From Burkholderia mayonis (GTDB taxonomy: Bacteria > Pseudomonadota > Gammaproteobacteria > Burkholderiales > Burkholderiaceae): a stretch of DNA of 64,000 nt. The stretch's first letter is position 1, and each line of letters starts with the position of its first letter. A program made the translations under genes and the position numbers. The notes under the pieces were generated by a model. That model had not been told where the DNA came from. It ran no database searches and saw nothing but the letters and a program-made list of their open reading frames with translations. Location of the stretch: contig NZ_CP013386.1 in the NCBI RefSeq assembly GCF_001523745.2, positions 2,666,001 to 2,730,000 on the forward strand, read 5' to 3'. Below, piece after piece: positions 18,635 through 28,286 of this stretch.

Positions 18635-19218
18635 AGGCCGTCTGCGTCTATTGCGGCTCGGCCAACGGCGTCAAGCCCGTCTATACGGAAGCGGCGCGCG
18701 CGTTCGGCCGCGTGCTCGCGCAATCCGGCCTCACGCTCGTCTACGGCGGCGGGCGCGTCGGCCTGATGGGCGTGATCGCCGATGAGGTGATCACCGCCGG
18801 CGGGCGGGCGATCGGCGTCATCACGGAGCTGCTCGTCGACAAGGAAGTCGGCCACACCGGCTTGACCGAGCTGCACGTCGTGCCCGACATGCATCATCGC
18901 AAGAAGATGATGGCCGAGCTCGCCGACGCGTTCGTCGCGATGCCGGGCGGCGCGGGCACGCTCGAAGAGTTTTTCGAGGTCTACACGTGGGCGCAGCTCG
19001 GCTATCATCGCAAGCCCGTCGCGCTCTACAACGTCGACGCGTTCTACGAGCCGCTCATCACGCTCCTCAAGCACACGGTCGACGAAGGCTTCATGCAGCG
19101 TACGTACTTCGATGCGCTGTGCATCGACGCGGTCCCCGGCGCGCTCATCGATCAGCTCGTCCAGTATCGTCCGCCCGCGCGCGACAAATGGACGTTCCTG
19201 TCCGAACAGGAATCCTGA
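18631..19218 (+). CDS. LOG-family protein (nucleotide 5'-monophosphate phosphoribohydrolase)
   Basis: A 195-residue Rossmann-fold enzyme of the LOG/YgdH family, which in characterised members removes ribose 5-phosphate from cytokinin nucleotides or purine monophosphates. It shows the N-terminal VCVYCGSANG, the YGGGRVGLMG loop and the hallmark PGGAGTLEEFFE. It overlaps the TetR stop by four bases. The natural substrate in this bacterium cannot be read from sequence. Confidence 0.88.
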   Translation: MKAVCVYCGSANGVKPVYTEAARAFGRVLAQSGLTLVYGGGRVGLMGVIADEVITAGGRAIGVITELLVDKEVGHTGLTELHVVPDMHHRKKMMAELADAFVAMPGGAGTLEEFFEVYTWAQLGYHRKPVALYNVDAFYEPLITLLKHTVDEGFMQRTYFDALCIDAVPGALIDQLVQYRPPARDKWTFLSEQES

Positions 19219-19422
19219 GCCGCCGCGATGGATCGCGGACGCGCGCCGCGATCCGGCATGCTGCCTCGCACCGCTTCTCCTGATGCACGCGCCGCGCTTC
19301 GCGCGCCGGTCTCGTCTTCCGCGTCGACCGGCGGCGTCGCGCAGTTGCCGCGCAGTCTCCGCTTTCCCGCCGTTCCTCTTTTTCGCCCGAACGCGCATTC
19401 CGCCCGGGCCGAGGTTCAAGCA

Positions 19423-20181
19423 ATGACGAACACGCCGCCCAAGGTCGTCCTCATCACCGGCGCGAGCCGCGGCATCGGCCGCGCGACCGCGCTGCTCGTC
19501 GCTGCGCGCGGCTGGTCAGTCGGCGTCAATTACGCGCACGACGCGAACGCCGCCGAAGCGACCGCCGACGCGGTGCGCGCCGCGGGCGGGCAAGCGTGCG
19601 TCGTGCGCGGCGACGTCGCGAACGAAGCCGACGTGATCGGCATGTTCGACGCGGTGCGGTCCGCGTTCGGCCGACTCGACGCGCTCGTCAACAACGCGGG
19701 AATCGTCGCGCCGTCGCTGCCGCTCGCCGACATGGACGTCGCGCGCCTGACACGCGTGTTCGACACCAACGTGCTCGGCGCGTATCTGTGCGCGCGCGAG
19801 GCCGCGCGGCGGCTGTCGACCGATCGCGGCGGCGCGGGCGGCGCAATCGTCAACGTGTCGTCGATCGCCGCGCGGCTCGGCTCGCCGAACGAATACGTCG
19901 ATTATGCGGGCTCGAAGAGCGCGGTCGACACGCTGACGCTCGGTCTCGCGAAGGAACTCGGCTCGCACGGCGTGCGCGTGAACGCGGTGCGCCCGGGCCT
20001 CATCGCGACCGAGATCCATGCGAGCGGCGGCCAGCCCGGCCGCGCCGAGCGGCTGGGCGCACAGACACCGCTCGGTCGCGCGGGCGAAGCCGACGAGGTA
20101 GCCGAAGCGATCGTCTGGCTGCTGAGCGACGCGGCGTCGTACGTGACGGGCGCACTGCTCGACGTCGGCGGCGGGCGCTGA
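19423..20181 (+). CDS. Short-chain dehydrogenase/reductase (SDR)
   Basis: A 252-residue classical SDR. The NAD(P) loop is TGASRGIG, followed by NNAG, the catalytic Ser in VSSIAARLG, and the Tyr-Lys pair in YVDYAGSKSA. The C-terminus (YVTGALLDVGGG) is typical of FabG and glucose-1-dehydrogenase-like members. The start at 19423 follows the common N-terminus; the upstream in-frame extension is unlike any SDR. Substrate unknown. It stands alone, 204 bases after the LOG gene. Confidence 0.88.
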   Translation: MTNTPPKVVLITGASRGIGRATALLVAARGWSVGVNYAHDANAAEATADAVRAAGGQACVVRGDVANEADVIGMFDAVRSAFGRLDALVNNAGIVAPSLPLADMDVARLTRVFDTNVLGAYLCAREAARRLSTDRGGAGGAIVNVSSIAARLGSPNEYVDYAGSKSAVDTLTLGLAKELGSHGVRVNAVRPGLIATEIHASGGQPGRAERLGAQTPLGRAGEADEVAEAIVWLLSDAASYVTGALLDVGGGR

Positions 20182-20559
20182 CGCCCGCGCACGCTGCACC
20201 TTCGCTCGCCGAGCGACGAGCGGCAAGGCCATCTCCATTCATTCGGGCTTCGAACGATTTCACGCGCTCGCCTGTGCGCTCGGGCCGCCAATCGTCGTTT
20301 TTTCACATCGACCGCCGCACAATGCGGGCCTGACACGATCTGCGACACGAAAGCCCGCCGTATCGGCCACACAAAACTTCACAATTCTCCGAAATATTTA
20401 GCGTTTCATAACAATTTTCGTAAACGTTCGTAATAATCTCGTGGTCTACTAACGCCCATTGCGACGTATGCCGTCGCACGCCCGTCATCCGCCCCCTCGC
20501 GGTCACGAAATCGGCCGAACCCACGCAGCTTGGCCCGCACATACGAAGAGATCAACCAG
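20182..20559. other. Intergenic region with an AT-rich block
   Basis: A 378-base gap. The first 200 bases are GC-rich and show nothing. An AT-rich block at about 20385-20450 contains a direct repeat of TTCGTAA ten bases apart and GTAATAAT, probably the promoter of the downstream glycosyltransferase gene. Confidence 0.35.
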
Positions 20560-22482
20560 ATGCAGGGAAATGCAACGCCCGGCGGCCGGCACGCGCCCGG
20601 CTCGGCGCATCACGTCCGCCCATCGGAAGCCAATTCGCCGACGCCGTCCGCCGCGGCGCTCGCCGTCCGTGCACCGAGCGCTGCGGGCGCAGCAGGCGGC
20701 CGTGCCGCGGATGCGCGCGGAACGTCGTCCGTCGCCCGCGCGCCGCTCGCCGGGCTGCGCGCATGGCTCGTCGCCGCGGCCGTGCTGTGCGCATATCTGC
20801 TGCCGGGCGTCCTCGGCCACGATCCGTGGAAGCAGGACGAGACCTACACGTTCGGCATCATCCAGCACATGCTCGAAAGCGGCGACTTCGTCGTGCCGAC
20901 CAACGCGGGGCAGCCGTTCCTCGAAAAGCCGCCGTTGTACGACTGGGTCGCCACTGGCCTCGCGTGGCTCTTTTCCCGCTACCTGCCGCTACACGACGCA
21001 GCGCGGCTCGCGAGCGCCCTCTTCGCCGCGCTCGCGTTCGGCTTCGCCGCGCGCGCCGCCCGCATCGCGACCAGCGCGACGCGCTGGCTCGAACTGCCGG
21101 TGATCGGCACCGTCGCGCTGTACGCGGGCTCGCTCATCGTCATCAAGCATTCGCACGATCTGATGACCGACGTCGCGTTGATGGCGGGCACGGCGATGGG
21201 ATTTTGCGGACTGCTCGAACTCGTGATCCGGCACGCCGGCAGCGCGAACGGCGCCAACGCCATGCACCGCGCGCCCGCGAACCGCTTCGCGGCGCCGCTC
21301 TTCGGCTTGGGCGTCGGCGTCGCATTGATGTCGAAGGGGCTGTTCGTGCCGCTCGTGTTCGGCGCGACCGTCGTCGCGACGCTCGTCCTCTATCCGGCCT
21401 GCCGCAGCCGCGCGTTCTTCCGCTCGCTCGCCGTCGCCGCGCTCGTGTGCGCGCCGTTCGCGCTGATCTGGCCGACCGCGCTGTTCTTGCGCTCGGAATC
21501 GCTGTTCCTCGTCTGGTTCTGGGAAAACAACGTCGGCCGCTTCTTCGGCTTCTCGGTGCCAACGCTCGGCGCCGAAAACGACAAACCGCTCTTCATCTGG
21601 CGCGCGCTGCTGACGGTCGGCTTCCCGGTCGCCCCGCTCGCACTCGTCGCGCTCACGCGCGGCCTCTGGCGCGAGTGGCGCGCGCCGGGCGTCGCGCTAC
21701 CACTCGCGTTCGCGGGAATCGGGATGGCCGTGCTGCACATTTCCGCGACGTCGCGGCAACTGTACGTCCTGCCGTTCATCGCGCCGCTCGCGCTCGTCGC
21801 CGCACAGGCGATTCCGCGCCTGCCCCAGCGGCTGCACACCGCGTGGGACTATGCGAGCCGGCTGCTGTTCGGCGCAGTCGCGGCGCTCGCATGGGTCGTC
21901 TGGTCGCTGATGTCCGATCACAACGGCCCGCGCGCCGCCCTGCAATGGCTCGGCCGCTGGCTGCCGCTCGACTGGACGATGCCGATCGAGCCCGCGCTCG
22001 TGCTGTCGGCGCTCGCGATCACGATCGGCTGGGTCGGCCTGCTGCCGTCGCTGCGGCTCGCGGGCAAATGGCGCGGTGCGCTGTCGTGGGCGATGGGCGC
22101 GCTCGTCGCGTGGGGGCTCATCTACACACTGCTGCTGCCTTGGCTCGACGTCGCGAAGAGTTATCGTTCGGTGTTCGAAGATCTGAACCGCCAGCTTGCG
22201 CTCGAATGGAACGACGGCGACTGCATGGCGAGCGTCGATCTCGGCGAGTCGGAAGCGCCGATGCTCTACTACTTCTCGGGCATCCGGCACCAGCCCGTCG
22301 CGCAACCGAACGCAAGCGCTTGCACGTGGCTCATCGTGCAAGGCACGCGCGCGAACCCGCCCGCGCTCGACGGCGAATGGAAGCCGTTCTGGTCCGGCGC
22401 GCGTCCGGGCGACGAGCAGGAAATGCTGCGCGTCTACGTTCGCACGCCGACGCCGCCCGCCGCGACCCGCCTCCGTCCGTAA
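20560..22482 (+). CDS. ArnT-like lipid-linked sugar glycosyltransferase (GT83/PMT family)
   Basis: A 640-residue polytopic inner-membrane glycosyltransferase. After about 60 low-complexity residues come a first transmembrane helix and the ArnT-type periplasmic loop HDPWKQDETYTFG with the catalytic Asp-Glu pair, then the FLEKPPLYDW motif and roughly a dozen membrane segments. A soluble C-terminal domain follows. Such enzymes move a sugar from an undecaprenyl carrier to lipid A or another acceptor; here the sugar is unknown. The start is uncertain: a TTG at 20530 or this ATG at 20560, neither with a strong ribosome-binding site. Confidence 0.82.
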   Translation: MQGNATPGGRHAPGSAHHVRPSEANSPTPSAAALAVRAPSAAGAAGGRAADARGTSSVARAPLAGLRAWLVAAAVLCAYLLPGVLGHDPWKQDETYTFGIIQHMLESGDFVVPTNAGQPFLEKPPLYDWVATGLAWLFSRYLPLHDAARLASALFAALAFGFAARAARIATSATRWLELPVIGTVALYAGSLIVIKHSHDLMTDVALMAGTAMGFCGLLELVIRHAGSANGANAMHRAPANRFAAPLFGLGVGVALMSKGLFVPLVFGATVVATLVLYPACRSRAFFRSLAVAALVCAPFALIWPTALFLRSESLFLVWFWENNVGRFFGFSVPTLGAENDKPLFIWRALLTVGFPVAPLALVALTRGLWREWRAPGVALPLAFAGIGMAVLHISATSRQLYVLPFIAPLALVAAQAIPRLPQRLHTAWDYASRLLFGAVAALAWVVWSLMSDHNGPRAALQWLGRWLPLDWTMPIEPALVLSALAITIGWVGLLPSLRLAGKWRGALSWAMGALVAWGLIYTLLLPWLDVAKSYRSVFEDLNRQLALEWNDGDCMASVDLGESEAPMLYYFSGIRHQPVAQPNASACTWLIVQGTRANPPALDGEWKPFWSGARPGDEQEMLRVYVRTPTPPAATRLRP

Positions 22483-22622
22483 TGCCCGCGTGTGCGCGAC
22501 GCCTTCGCCGCGCACCGTCTCTCCTCCATTTGCGCGGCGCCCGCCGCGTCCTATGCTGCTCCGGTTCGCGCCGTCCGTGCGTCGCACCCGTTCGTGCCCG
22601 CGTCTGCCGGTCCGGTACGGGA

Positions 22623-23213
22623 ATGGCTCCGCCCATTGGTCGGCTCTTTCTTGCGCTTACCCAACCGGACGGCCCCACGCAACTTCGCACATTCCGCTAC
22701 TTTCAGGAATTCGCGCACTGCGCGTCGCTGCGCAAAGCGCCCGAGCAGCCGCACGTCGCGCCGACCGCGATCAACCGGCAGATCGAGCAACTGGAACACC
22801 ATTTTGGCGCACCTTTGCTCGAACGCGGACCGCGCGGCATTCGCTTGACCGCCGAAGGCGAATTCGTCGCCGAGCGCATCGGCACGGTGCTGCGCGAGAT
22901 CGGCGAAGTGAAGACGATGATCTCGGAGCGGCGCAATCTCGAAACGGGATCGGTTTCGGTCTATGCGTCGGAGGAGATCGTGTCTGGACTGCTCACGCCC
23001 GTTCTCGCCGACTTCACGCAGCGCTCGCGCATCCGCTTCGACATCGCCGTCGCGAGCGCACGGCACACGCTCGACACGCTCTGCCAGGGCCGCGCGAACC
23101 TCGACGTCGGCTTCTGTCCACCGCATCGGGCGGGCGTCGAGAAATTCGAAACTGTCGATGTGTGGCAGCGCGCGCTTGTGTCGTCGACACATCCGACACA
23201 AAGCGCCGCGTAG
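22623..23213 (+). pseudogene. Truncated LysR-type regulator
   Basis: The N-terminal LysR helix-turn-helix is recognisable (TFRYFQEFAHCASL... HVAPTAINRQIEQLEHHFGA, each part under 20 residues), followed by the start of the effector domain. The frame stops after 196 residues where about 300 are expected. Two prolines lie in the DNA-binding region (KAPEQPHVAP), where the family usually has Ala and Leu in a helix. The remaining effector half is not found in another frame before the convergent MFS gene at 23309. This looks like a decayed gene. The start codon is uncertain. Confidence 0.7.
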
Positions 23214-23308
23214 CGCCCGGCGCGCGCGAGTCCATCGAGTCGTCGGTATTTCATTTGGATTCCGATGTGACTGGAAGCGATCAAGAGCGGAACACGATGG
23301 ATTGCGCG

Positions 23309-24631
23309 CTAACGCGCGGCGCGCCGGGCCGGCCAGGTCTCGACGGCGAACCAGCCTGCCGCGATGCAGATCGCATTCGCGACGAGCAGGTAGCCCGTCG
23401 GCGCCACAAGATTGCCGGTGCTGCCGATGAGCCAGGTGACGATGCTTTGCGCGGTGCCGCCGAACAGCGACACCGCGACCGCGTAGACGATCGAGAATCC
23501 GGTCGAGCGCACCCGCCGCGGGAAGCTCTCGGCGATCAGCACGATGAGCGCCGCGCCGCTCATGCCGTGCAGGCCGGACAGCACGGTCAGCGTGACGAGG
23601 AAAACGGCGGGCGTCGGGTGCGACACGATCAGTTGCAGCGCCGGGAAAATCAGCAGCAACAGCAGCACGCGCGGCCAGATCAGGACCGCGCGGCGTCCGA
23701 AGCGATCCGATAGACTGCCGCCGGCGAGCGAGCACACCGCGAGCGCCGCGCCCGTCGCGAGCGTTGCGAGCATCGCGACGCCGCCCGGCAGATGCAGCTC
23801 GGTCAACGCGAACGTCGTCATGTAGTTGAGGAAGTACTGCGTGATCGTGCTGCCGAGCAGGATCATCAGGCCGATCGCGATCGGCCGCCGATGCCGCGCG
23901 TTCAGTTCGCGCAGGATCTCGCGCGTCGAGCCATACGCGCCGTGCGCATCGATCGTGTCGGACAGCCGGCGGCGGATGTAGATGCCGATCGGCAGCGCCA
24001 GCAGGCCGAACACGAACGGCACGCGCCAGCCCCATGCATACAGATCGGCCTCTGACAGCGAAACCGTCAGCACGTAGCCCGCGAGCCCCGCCGCGACCGC
24101 TGCGAAGCCCTGCGTCGCGACCTGCCAGCACGCATATGCGCCGCGCCTGTCCGGCGGCGCCGCCTCGAGAATGTAGGTCGTCGCGGGCCCGGCTTCGCCG
24201 CCCCACGCGAGCCCCTGGATCAGCCGCGTGACGACGAGCAGGATCGGCGCGGCCACGCCGATCGTCTCGTATCCCGGCAGCACCGCGATCGCGCCCGTGC
24301 CGGCCGCCATCATCACGAGCGTCAGCATCATCGCGGGCTTGCGGCCCGCCCGGTCCGCGTACGCGCCGATCACGAGCGCGCCGAACGGCCGCACGACGAA
24401 GCCGAGCCCGAACACGGACACCGACAGCAAAAGGCTCGTGAACGCGCTCTTCGACGGGAAGAACGTGTGGCCGATCATCACCGCGAAAGTCGCATAGGTG
24501 CCGAAGTCGAAGAACTCGACCGCGTTGCCGAGCGCGACCGCCGCGACGTTGCGGCGTGCGTCGGCTTGCGTCGCGGCCGGGCCGGTCTCGGCAGGCATCG
24601 GCCGATAGGCGGGTTCCAGTAGATCTTCCAT
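23309..24631 (-). CDS. MFS transporter, metabolite:H+ symporter type
   Basis: A 440-residue inner-membrane transporter with about twelve hydrophobic helices. Helix 1 contains NAVEFFDFGTYATFA, typical of the metabolite/H+ symporter subfamily (ProP/KgtP/ShiA-like), and the loop 2-3 motif is GAYADRAGRKPAM. The start at 24631 has GAGGA upstream; an in-frame extension to 24682 does not. The substrate cannot be told. The gene is convergent with the broken LysR gene, which may once have regulated something nearby. Confidence 0.87.
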   Translation of the reverse strand: MEDLLEPAYRPMPAETGPAATQADARRNVAAVALGNAVEFFDFGTYATFAVMIGHTFFPSKSAFTSLLLSVSVFGLGFVVRPFGALVIGAYADRAGRKPAMMLTLVMMAAGTGAIAVLPGYETIGVAAPILLVVTRLIQGLAWGGEAGPATTYILEAAPPDRRGAYACWQVATQGFAAVAAGLAGYVLTVSLSEADLYAWGWRVPFVFGLLALPIGIYIRRRLSDTIDAHGAYGSTREILRELNARHRRPIAIGLMILLGSTITQYFLNYMTTFALTELHLPGGVAMLATLATGAALAVCSLAGGSLSDRFGRRAVLIWPRVLLLLLIFPALQLIVSHPTPAVFLVTLTVLSGLHGMSGAALIVLIAESFPRRVRSTGFSIVYAVAVSLFGGTAQSIVTWLIGSTGNLVAPTGYLLVANAICIAAGWFAVETWPARRAAR

Positions 24632-24776
24632 GGCGAGTCCTCGATCGAAGCGACGACGATACCGGCCGCCGGCGCGACGCAAGCGATGTCCGCCACCGGG
24701 CTGGATGCAGTGTCAGGGTGATAGGCGAAAAATCGACGGAACGCGCAGAGCGCGCAAACGCGCGTGCGCAACTGCG

Positions 24777-26171
24777 TTAGTGAGGCGGCGCGGGCCAGCG
24801 CGGCATCGCGCCGCGCCAGTTCTCGTACGCCTTGCCGAGCTGCAGCACGAGGCGGTCGGCAAAGCGCGGTCCGACGATCTGCAGGCCGATCGGCATCCCG
24901 TTGCGCGCAAAGCCGCAGTTGATCGACAGCGCCGGTTGCTCGCCCATGTTCCACGGAACCGTGAACGCGATGTGCTCGAACGGCCGCGTCGGGTCTTGAG
25001 TCGGCCCCGCCCATTCGGCCGGGAAGCCGGCGACGACGTTGGTCGGCGACAGCACCGCGTCGACCGACTGGAACAGCCGCGCGGCGGCCGCGCGCATCTC
25101 GAACGTCGCGCCGAAGCCGCGCACCGCGTCGACGCCGGACACCGACGCGCCCTGCCCCGCCCATGCGAGGATGTACGGCAGGATGCGCTCGCGCGCCGCG
25201 TCGGGCAGGCGTTCGAGGTCGGCCCATAGCCGCGCACGCCAGAAACGGTCGAGTCCGTCGAGCATCCCGCGCGACACGACCGGCGGCGCCGCGACGATCC
25301 GCGCGCCGTGCGCGGCGAAGCACTCGGCCGCCGTCTCGACCGCCGCGACGATCTCCGGTTCCGGCGCGATCCCGCAGCCGGCGTCGAGCATCAGGCCGAT
25401 CCGCATGCCCTTCACGTCGGCGGGTGCGATCGACCAGTCGATCGTCTCGGGCGGCAGACTCGTCGCGTCGCGCCAGTCCGGGCGCGACAGGAAGCGCATC
25501 AGCAGCGCGGTGTCATCGAGCGTGCGCGTCATCGGCCCCGCGCAGCGGCCCGTGTAGTACGGATCGATCGGAATCCGTCCGTTCGACGGCTTGAAGCCGA
25601 CGATCCCGCACCAGCCGGCCGGCAGCCGGATCGACCCGCCGATGTCGGTGCCGACGTGCAGCGGCCCGTAGCCCGCGGCCGCGGCCGCGGCCGCCCCGCT
25701 GCTCGATCCGCCCGGATTGAGATCGAGCCGCCACGGGTTGCGCGTGATGCCGTACAGGCTCGACAGCCCCGACGACAGCATCGCGTAATCGGGCACCGCC
25801 GTCTTGCCGATCACGACCGCGCCCGCCTCGCGCAGCCGCATCGCGGCGGGCGCGTCGACGGTTGCGGGCGGCGCGTCGGCGGCCGCGGCCGAGCCTTGCG
25901 CGACCGGATCGCCCTGCGTCGCGATCAGTTCCTTGATCGTCACTGGCACGCCGTCGATCTCGCTCAACGGCGCGCCCGCCGCCCAGCGGCGCGTCGACGC
26001 GAGCGCCTGCGCGCGCACGCGCTCCGGATCGAAGCGGCACAGCGCGTTCAGATGCGGCTCCCAGCGCGCAATGTGGTCGAGCAGCGCGTCCGCGTAATCG
26101 GCGGGCGTCACGCTGCGGGTCTTGAACAGTTCGGCAAGCGAGCAGGCGGTCAGGTCGAGCAGCTCGGACAT
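24777..26171 (-). CDS. Amidase signature-family hydrolase
   Basis: A 464-residue amidase. The Ser-cisSer-Lys triad is visible: Lys80 in VTIKEL, the Gly-Ser-rich loop GGSSSG (154-159) and the nucleophile Ser180 in GTDIGGSIRLPA. The start at 26171 has GAGG at 8 bases, and an open frame extends further upstream without support. It may be a GatA paralogue hydrolysing a small amide. No GatB or GatC gene is nearby, which argues against tRNA amidation. Confidence 0.88.
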   Translation of the reverse strand: MSELLDLTACSLAELFKTRSVTPADYADALLDHIARWEPHLNALCRFDPERVRAQALASTRRWAAGAPLSEIDGVPVTIKELIATQGDPVAQGSAAAADAPPATVDAPAAMRLREAGAVVIGKTAVPDYAMLSSGLSSLYGITRNPWRLDLNPGGSSSGAAAAAAAGYGPLHVGTDIGGSIRLPAGWCGIVGFKPSNGRIPIDPYYTGRCAGPMTRTLDDTALLMRFLSRPDWRDATSLPPETIDWSIAPADVKGMRIGLMLDAGCGIAPEPEIVAAVETAAECFAAHGARIVAAPPVVSRGMLDGLDRFWRARLWADLERLPDAARERILPYILAWAGQGASVSGVDAVRGFGATFEMRAAAARLFQSVDAVLSPTNVVAGFPAEWAGPTQDPTRPFEHIAFTVPWNMGEQPALSINCGFARNGMPIGLQIVGPRFADRLVLQLGKAYENWRGAMPRWPAPPH

Positions 26172-26402
26172 GGATTCGGCCTCGCAAGGTTGGAGACGGG
26201 CGGCCACGCCGGCTTCGGCGGTCGCCCCTCGTCGGTGGAACTCACGATAGCAACACAAAAAACGGCGACGGATAGCGCGATTGATATCGGACGACGCACA
26301 CATCTTTCGAGCACTCGCGGCGGCCCGCCGCATGCGCGAAGACGCCGTGCCAGCGCGCCGAGCGCACATCCGGAGCGGCCGCGCTGGCACGGCCGAACCT
26401 GC

Positions 26403-27044
26403 TTAGAACGACGAGCCGGGCTCCTTCAGGAATGCGATTTCCTCGTCGGTGGACGACCGGCCGAGGATCGCGTTCCGATGCGGAAAGCGCCCGAAGCGCT
26501 CGATCACGACCGCGTGGCGCAGCGCGTAATCGTGGTAGCCGGCGCAACCCGCCTCGTCCTTGATCCGTGCGCAGAGGCGCACCGCTTCGCGCTGGCTGTC
26601 GGGCGACTCGTCGTGCTCGAACGGCAGATACGCGAACGCACGGTGATGGCCCGTCGGCAGCGCGCGGTCGCCGCCCGACGCGACGAGCGCTTTCGCGTGC
26701 GCGAGCGCTGCGCGATCGGCCGCGAACGCGAGCGGCGTGCCACGGTGGATGTTGCGCGAGAACTGGTCGAGCACGACGATGAGCGCAAGCGCGCCGAGCG
26801 GCGTGCGCGTCCATGCGTCGAGCTCGCCCGCCGTCGCCGCGTCGACGAGCGCGCCGAACCGCTCGCGCAATTGCGCGTCGAGCGCCGGACCGCCGCTGAA
26901 CCATATCTTGCGCGCCGTGCCGAACGCCGGATCGCCGGGCGCGCCGAACCAGAAGCCGAGCACGTCGCGCGCGCGCGGGTCGAGCGCCGCGTCGTCGTGA
27001 GCGGCGGCGTCGTGCGCGCCGCCTCGCGCGTGCAGCGCCGTCAT
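26403..27044 (-). CDS. DUF924-family protein
   Basis: A 213-residue alpha-helical protein of the DUF924 family, found widely in bacteria and eukaryotes without an established function. Family landmarks are VLGFWFG at the start, LIVLDQFSRNIHRGTP, AFAYLPFEHDES and RFGRFPHRNAILGR near the end. The ATG at 27044 overlaps the alaX stop (ATGA), so the two are translationally coupled. The next gene downstream is the amidase, 231 bases further on. Confidence 0.88.
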   Translation of the reverse strand: MTALHARGGAHDAAAHDDAALDPRARDVLGFWFGAPGDPAFGTARKIWFSGGPALDAQLRERFGALVDAATAGELDAWTRTPLGALALIVVLDQFSRNIHRGTPLAFAADRAALAHAKALVASGGDRALPTGHHRAFAYLPFEHDESPDSQREAVRLCARIKDEAGCAGYHDYALRHAVVIERFGRFPHRNAILGRSSTDEEIAFLKEPGSSF

Positions 27045-27772
27045 GCGAGCTCCAGCACGAGGCGGCGCGTGCGCGCGCTCTTCTTCTCGAGCTTCGCGAC
27101 GCGCAGCCCGCCGATCTCCGCCGTGCTGCGCACGTGCGTGCCACCGCACGGCTGCAGGTCGATGCCGCCGATCCGCAGCAGCCGCACGCGCCCGAGTCCC
27201 ATCGGTGGCTTCACGCTCATCGTCCGCACGAGGTCCGGACGCGCCGCCATCTCGTCGTCGGTGATCCACTCGGTCGTCACCGGATGCGAGCCGCCGACGA
27301 GCTCGGCCAGGCGCGCGTCGACGAACGCGCGGTCGATCGGCTCGACCGTCGCGAAATCGATCCGCGCGTAGTCGGCGGTCACGCTGCAGCCGTCGACCGG
27401 ATACGGCAGCACCGCGCACAGCAGATGGCTCGCCGTGTGCAGCCGCATCCGGCGGTGCCGCAGCGTCCAGTCGATTTCGGCGACGACCGCGTCGCCCGGC
27501 TTCACGTTCGCCGCGAGCGCCTCCTGCCCCGGCGCGAGCACGTGCACCGCGTCGTCGGGCGTCGCGCCTTCGAACTTCGCCTTGCGCGTGTCGGCGACGG
27601 CGAGCGTCGCGCCGCCCGGCAGCGTCAGCGTGCCGCTGTCGCCCGCCTGGCCGCCGCCGAGCGGATAGAACACGGTTCGATCGAGGTGGATGCCGGCTTC
27701 GTCGACGGCGGTGACGACCGCGTCGCAGTGCGTCAGATAAGCGTCTTCGCGAAAGAGGGCTTGGGTGGCCAT
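27041..27772 (-). CDS. Alanyl-tRNA editing protein (AlaX)
   Basis: A 243-residue free-standing homologue of the AlaRS editing domain, which deacylates mischarged Ser-tRNA(Ala) or Gly-tRNA(Ala). The N-terminal beta-barrel includes FYPLGGGQAGDSG, and the zinc site is HTASH plus CGGTH. The length and the N-terminal barrel match the AlaX-M type. The stop overlaps the DUF924 start. Upstream the sequence changes to the lower-GC island. Confidence 0.93.
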   Translation of the reverse strand: MATQALFREDAYLTHCDAVVTAVDEAGIHLDRTVFYPLGGGQAGDSGTLTLPGGATLAVADTRKAKFEGATPDDAVHVLAPGQEALAANVKPGDAVVAEIDWTLRHRRMRLHTASHLLCAVLPYPVDGCSVTADYARIDFATVEPIDRAFVDARLAELVGGSHPVTTEWITDDEMAARPDLVRTMSVKPPMGLGRVRLLRIGGIDLQPCGGTHVRSTAEIGGLRVAKLEKKSARTRRLVLELA

Positions 27773-28286
27773 GGGGCGTCTCGGATGTCGTTATGGGTGA
27801 TCGGAAGCGATCAGTATGCGGTGCGCCACGCGCGCCGCGACAGGCGCAATTGCGCGCGGCGCGCACGGAAGCGTACCGGAATTTCAACCGGGACGGTTTC
27901 GCATCCTGCTGTTCTGAATACCACTTACTGTTAGCATGACCTAAGCTACTGTATTTTAACGATTTTATTAAACTAACAAACCCTTGCTGGCACATTTGTC
28001 CGCTAGGTGTCTTGGCTTTGTCTATCGTGAGGTTACATATCTACGGCGAAGTTAGAGGGGGTGCAGGGGGAGATCATATGTAAGCGGTCGCGAGCCGACG
28101 ACATCGCTCGGTTACTACCGCATCGCTTGGCACCCGCCGTTGCCTGATCGCCGCTAGCCAGCTTGCTCCCGTGCCATCGCCAGGCGCTTACACCACGTCT
28201 GCCGGCAGGCTCAGTCGGTCAGACCGATGCCAGTATTGCCGGTGCGAAGCACCCTACTCACATGTGTGCGGGGGCGTGATCGCACT
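27773..28286. other. Left flank of the accessory island, no clear gene
   Basis: The first 135 bases are GC-rich and look native to the alaX locus. From about 27910 the composition drops, with an AT-rich block at 27930-27985 that probably marks the left boundary. The remainder, up to the fic stop, has no convincing frame; a short frame in 28171-28515 runs antisense into fic and is not supported. I found no tRNA or integrase gene here. Confidence 0.45.

Noticed and set aside
20763..22600. Long Arg-rich plus-strand frame overlapping the ArnT-like gene
   Set aside because: Out-of-frame shadow. Only its last part, from 22623, encodes the LysR remnant.
27773..28286. A tRNA gene as the island's attachment site
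   Set aside because: No cloverleaf or T-loop consensus was found in the flank on either strand.
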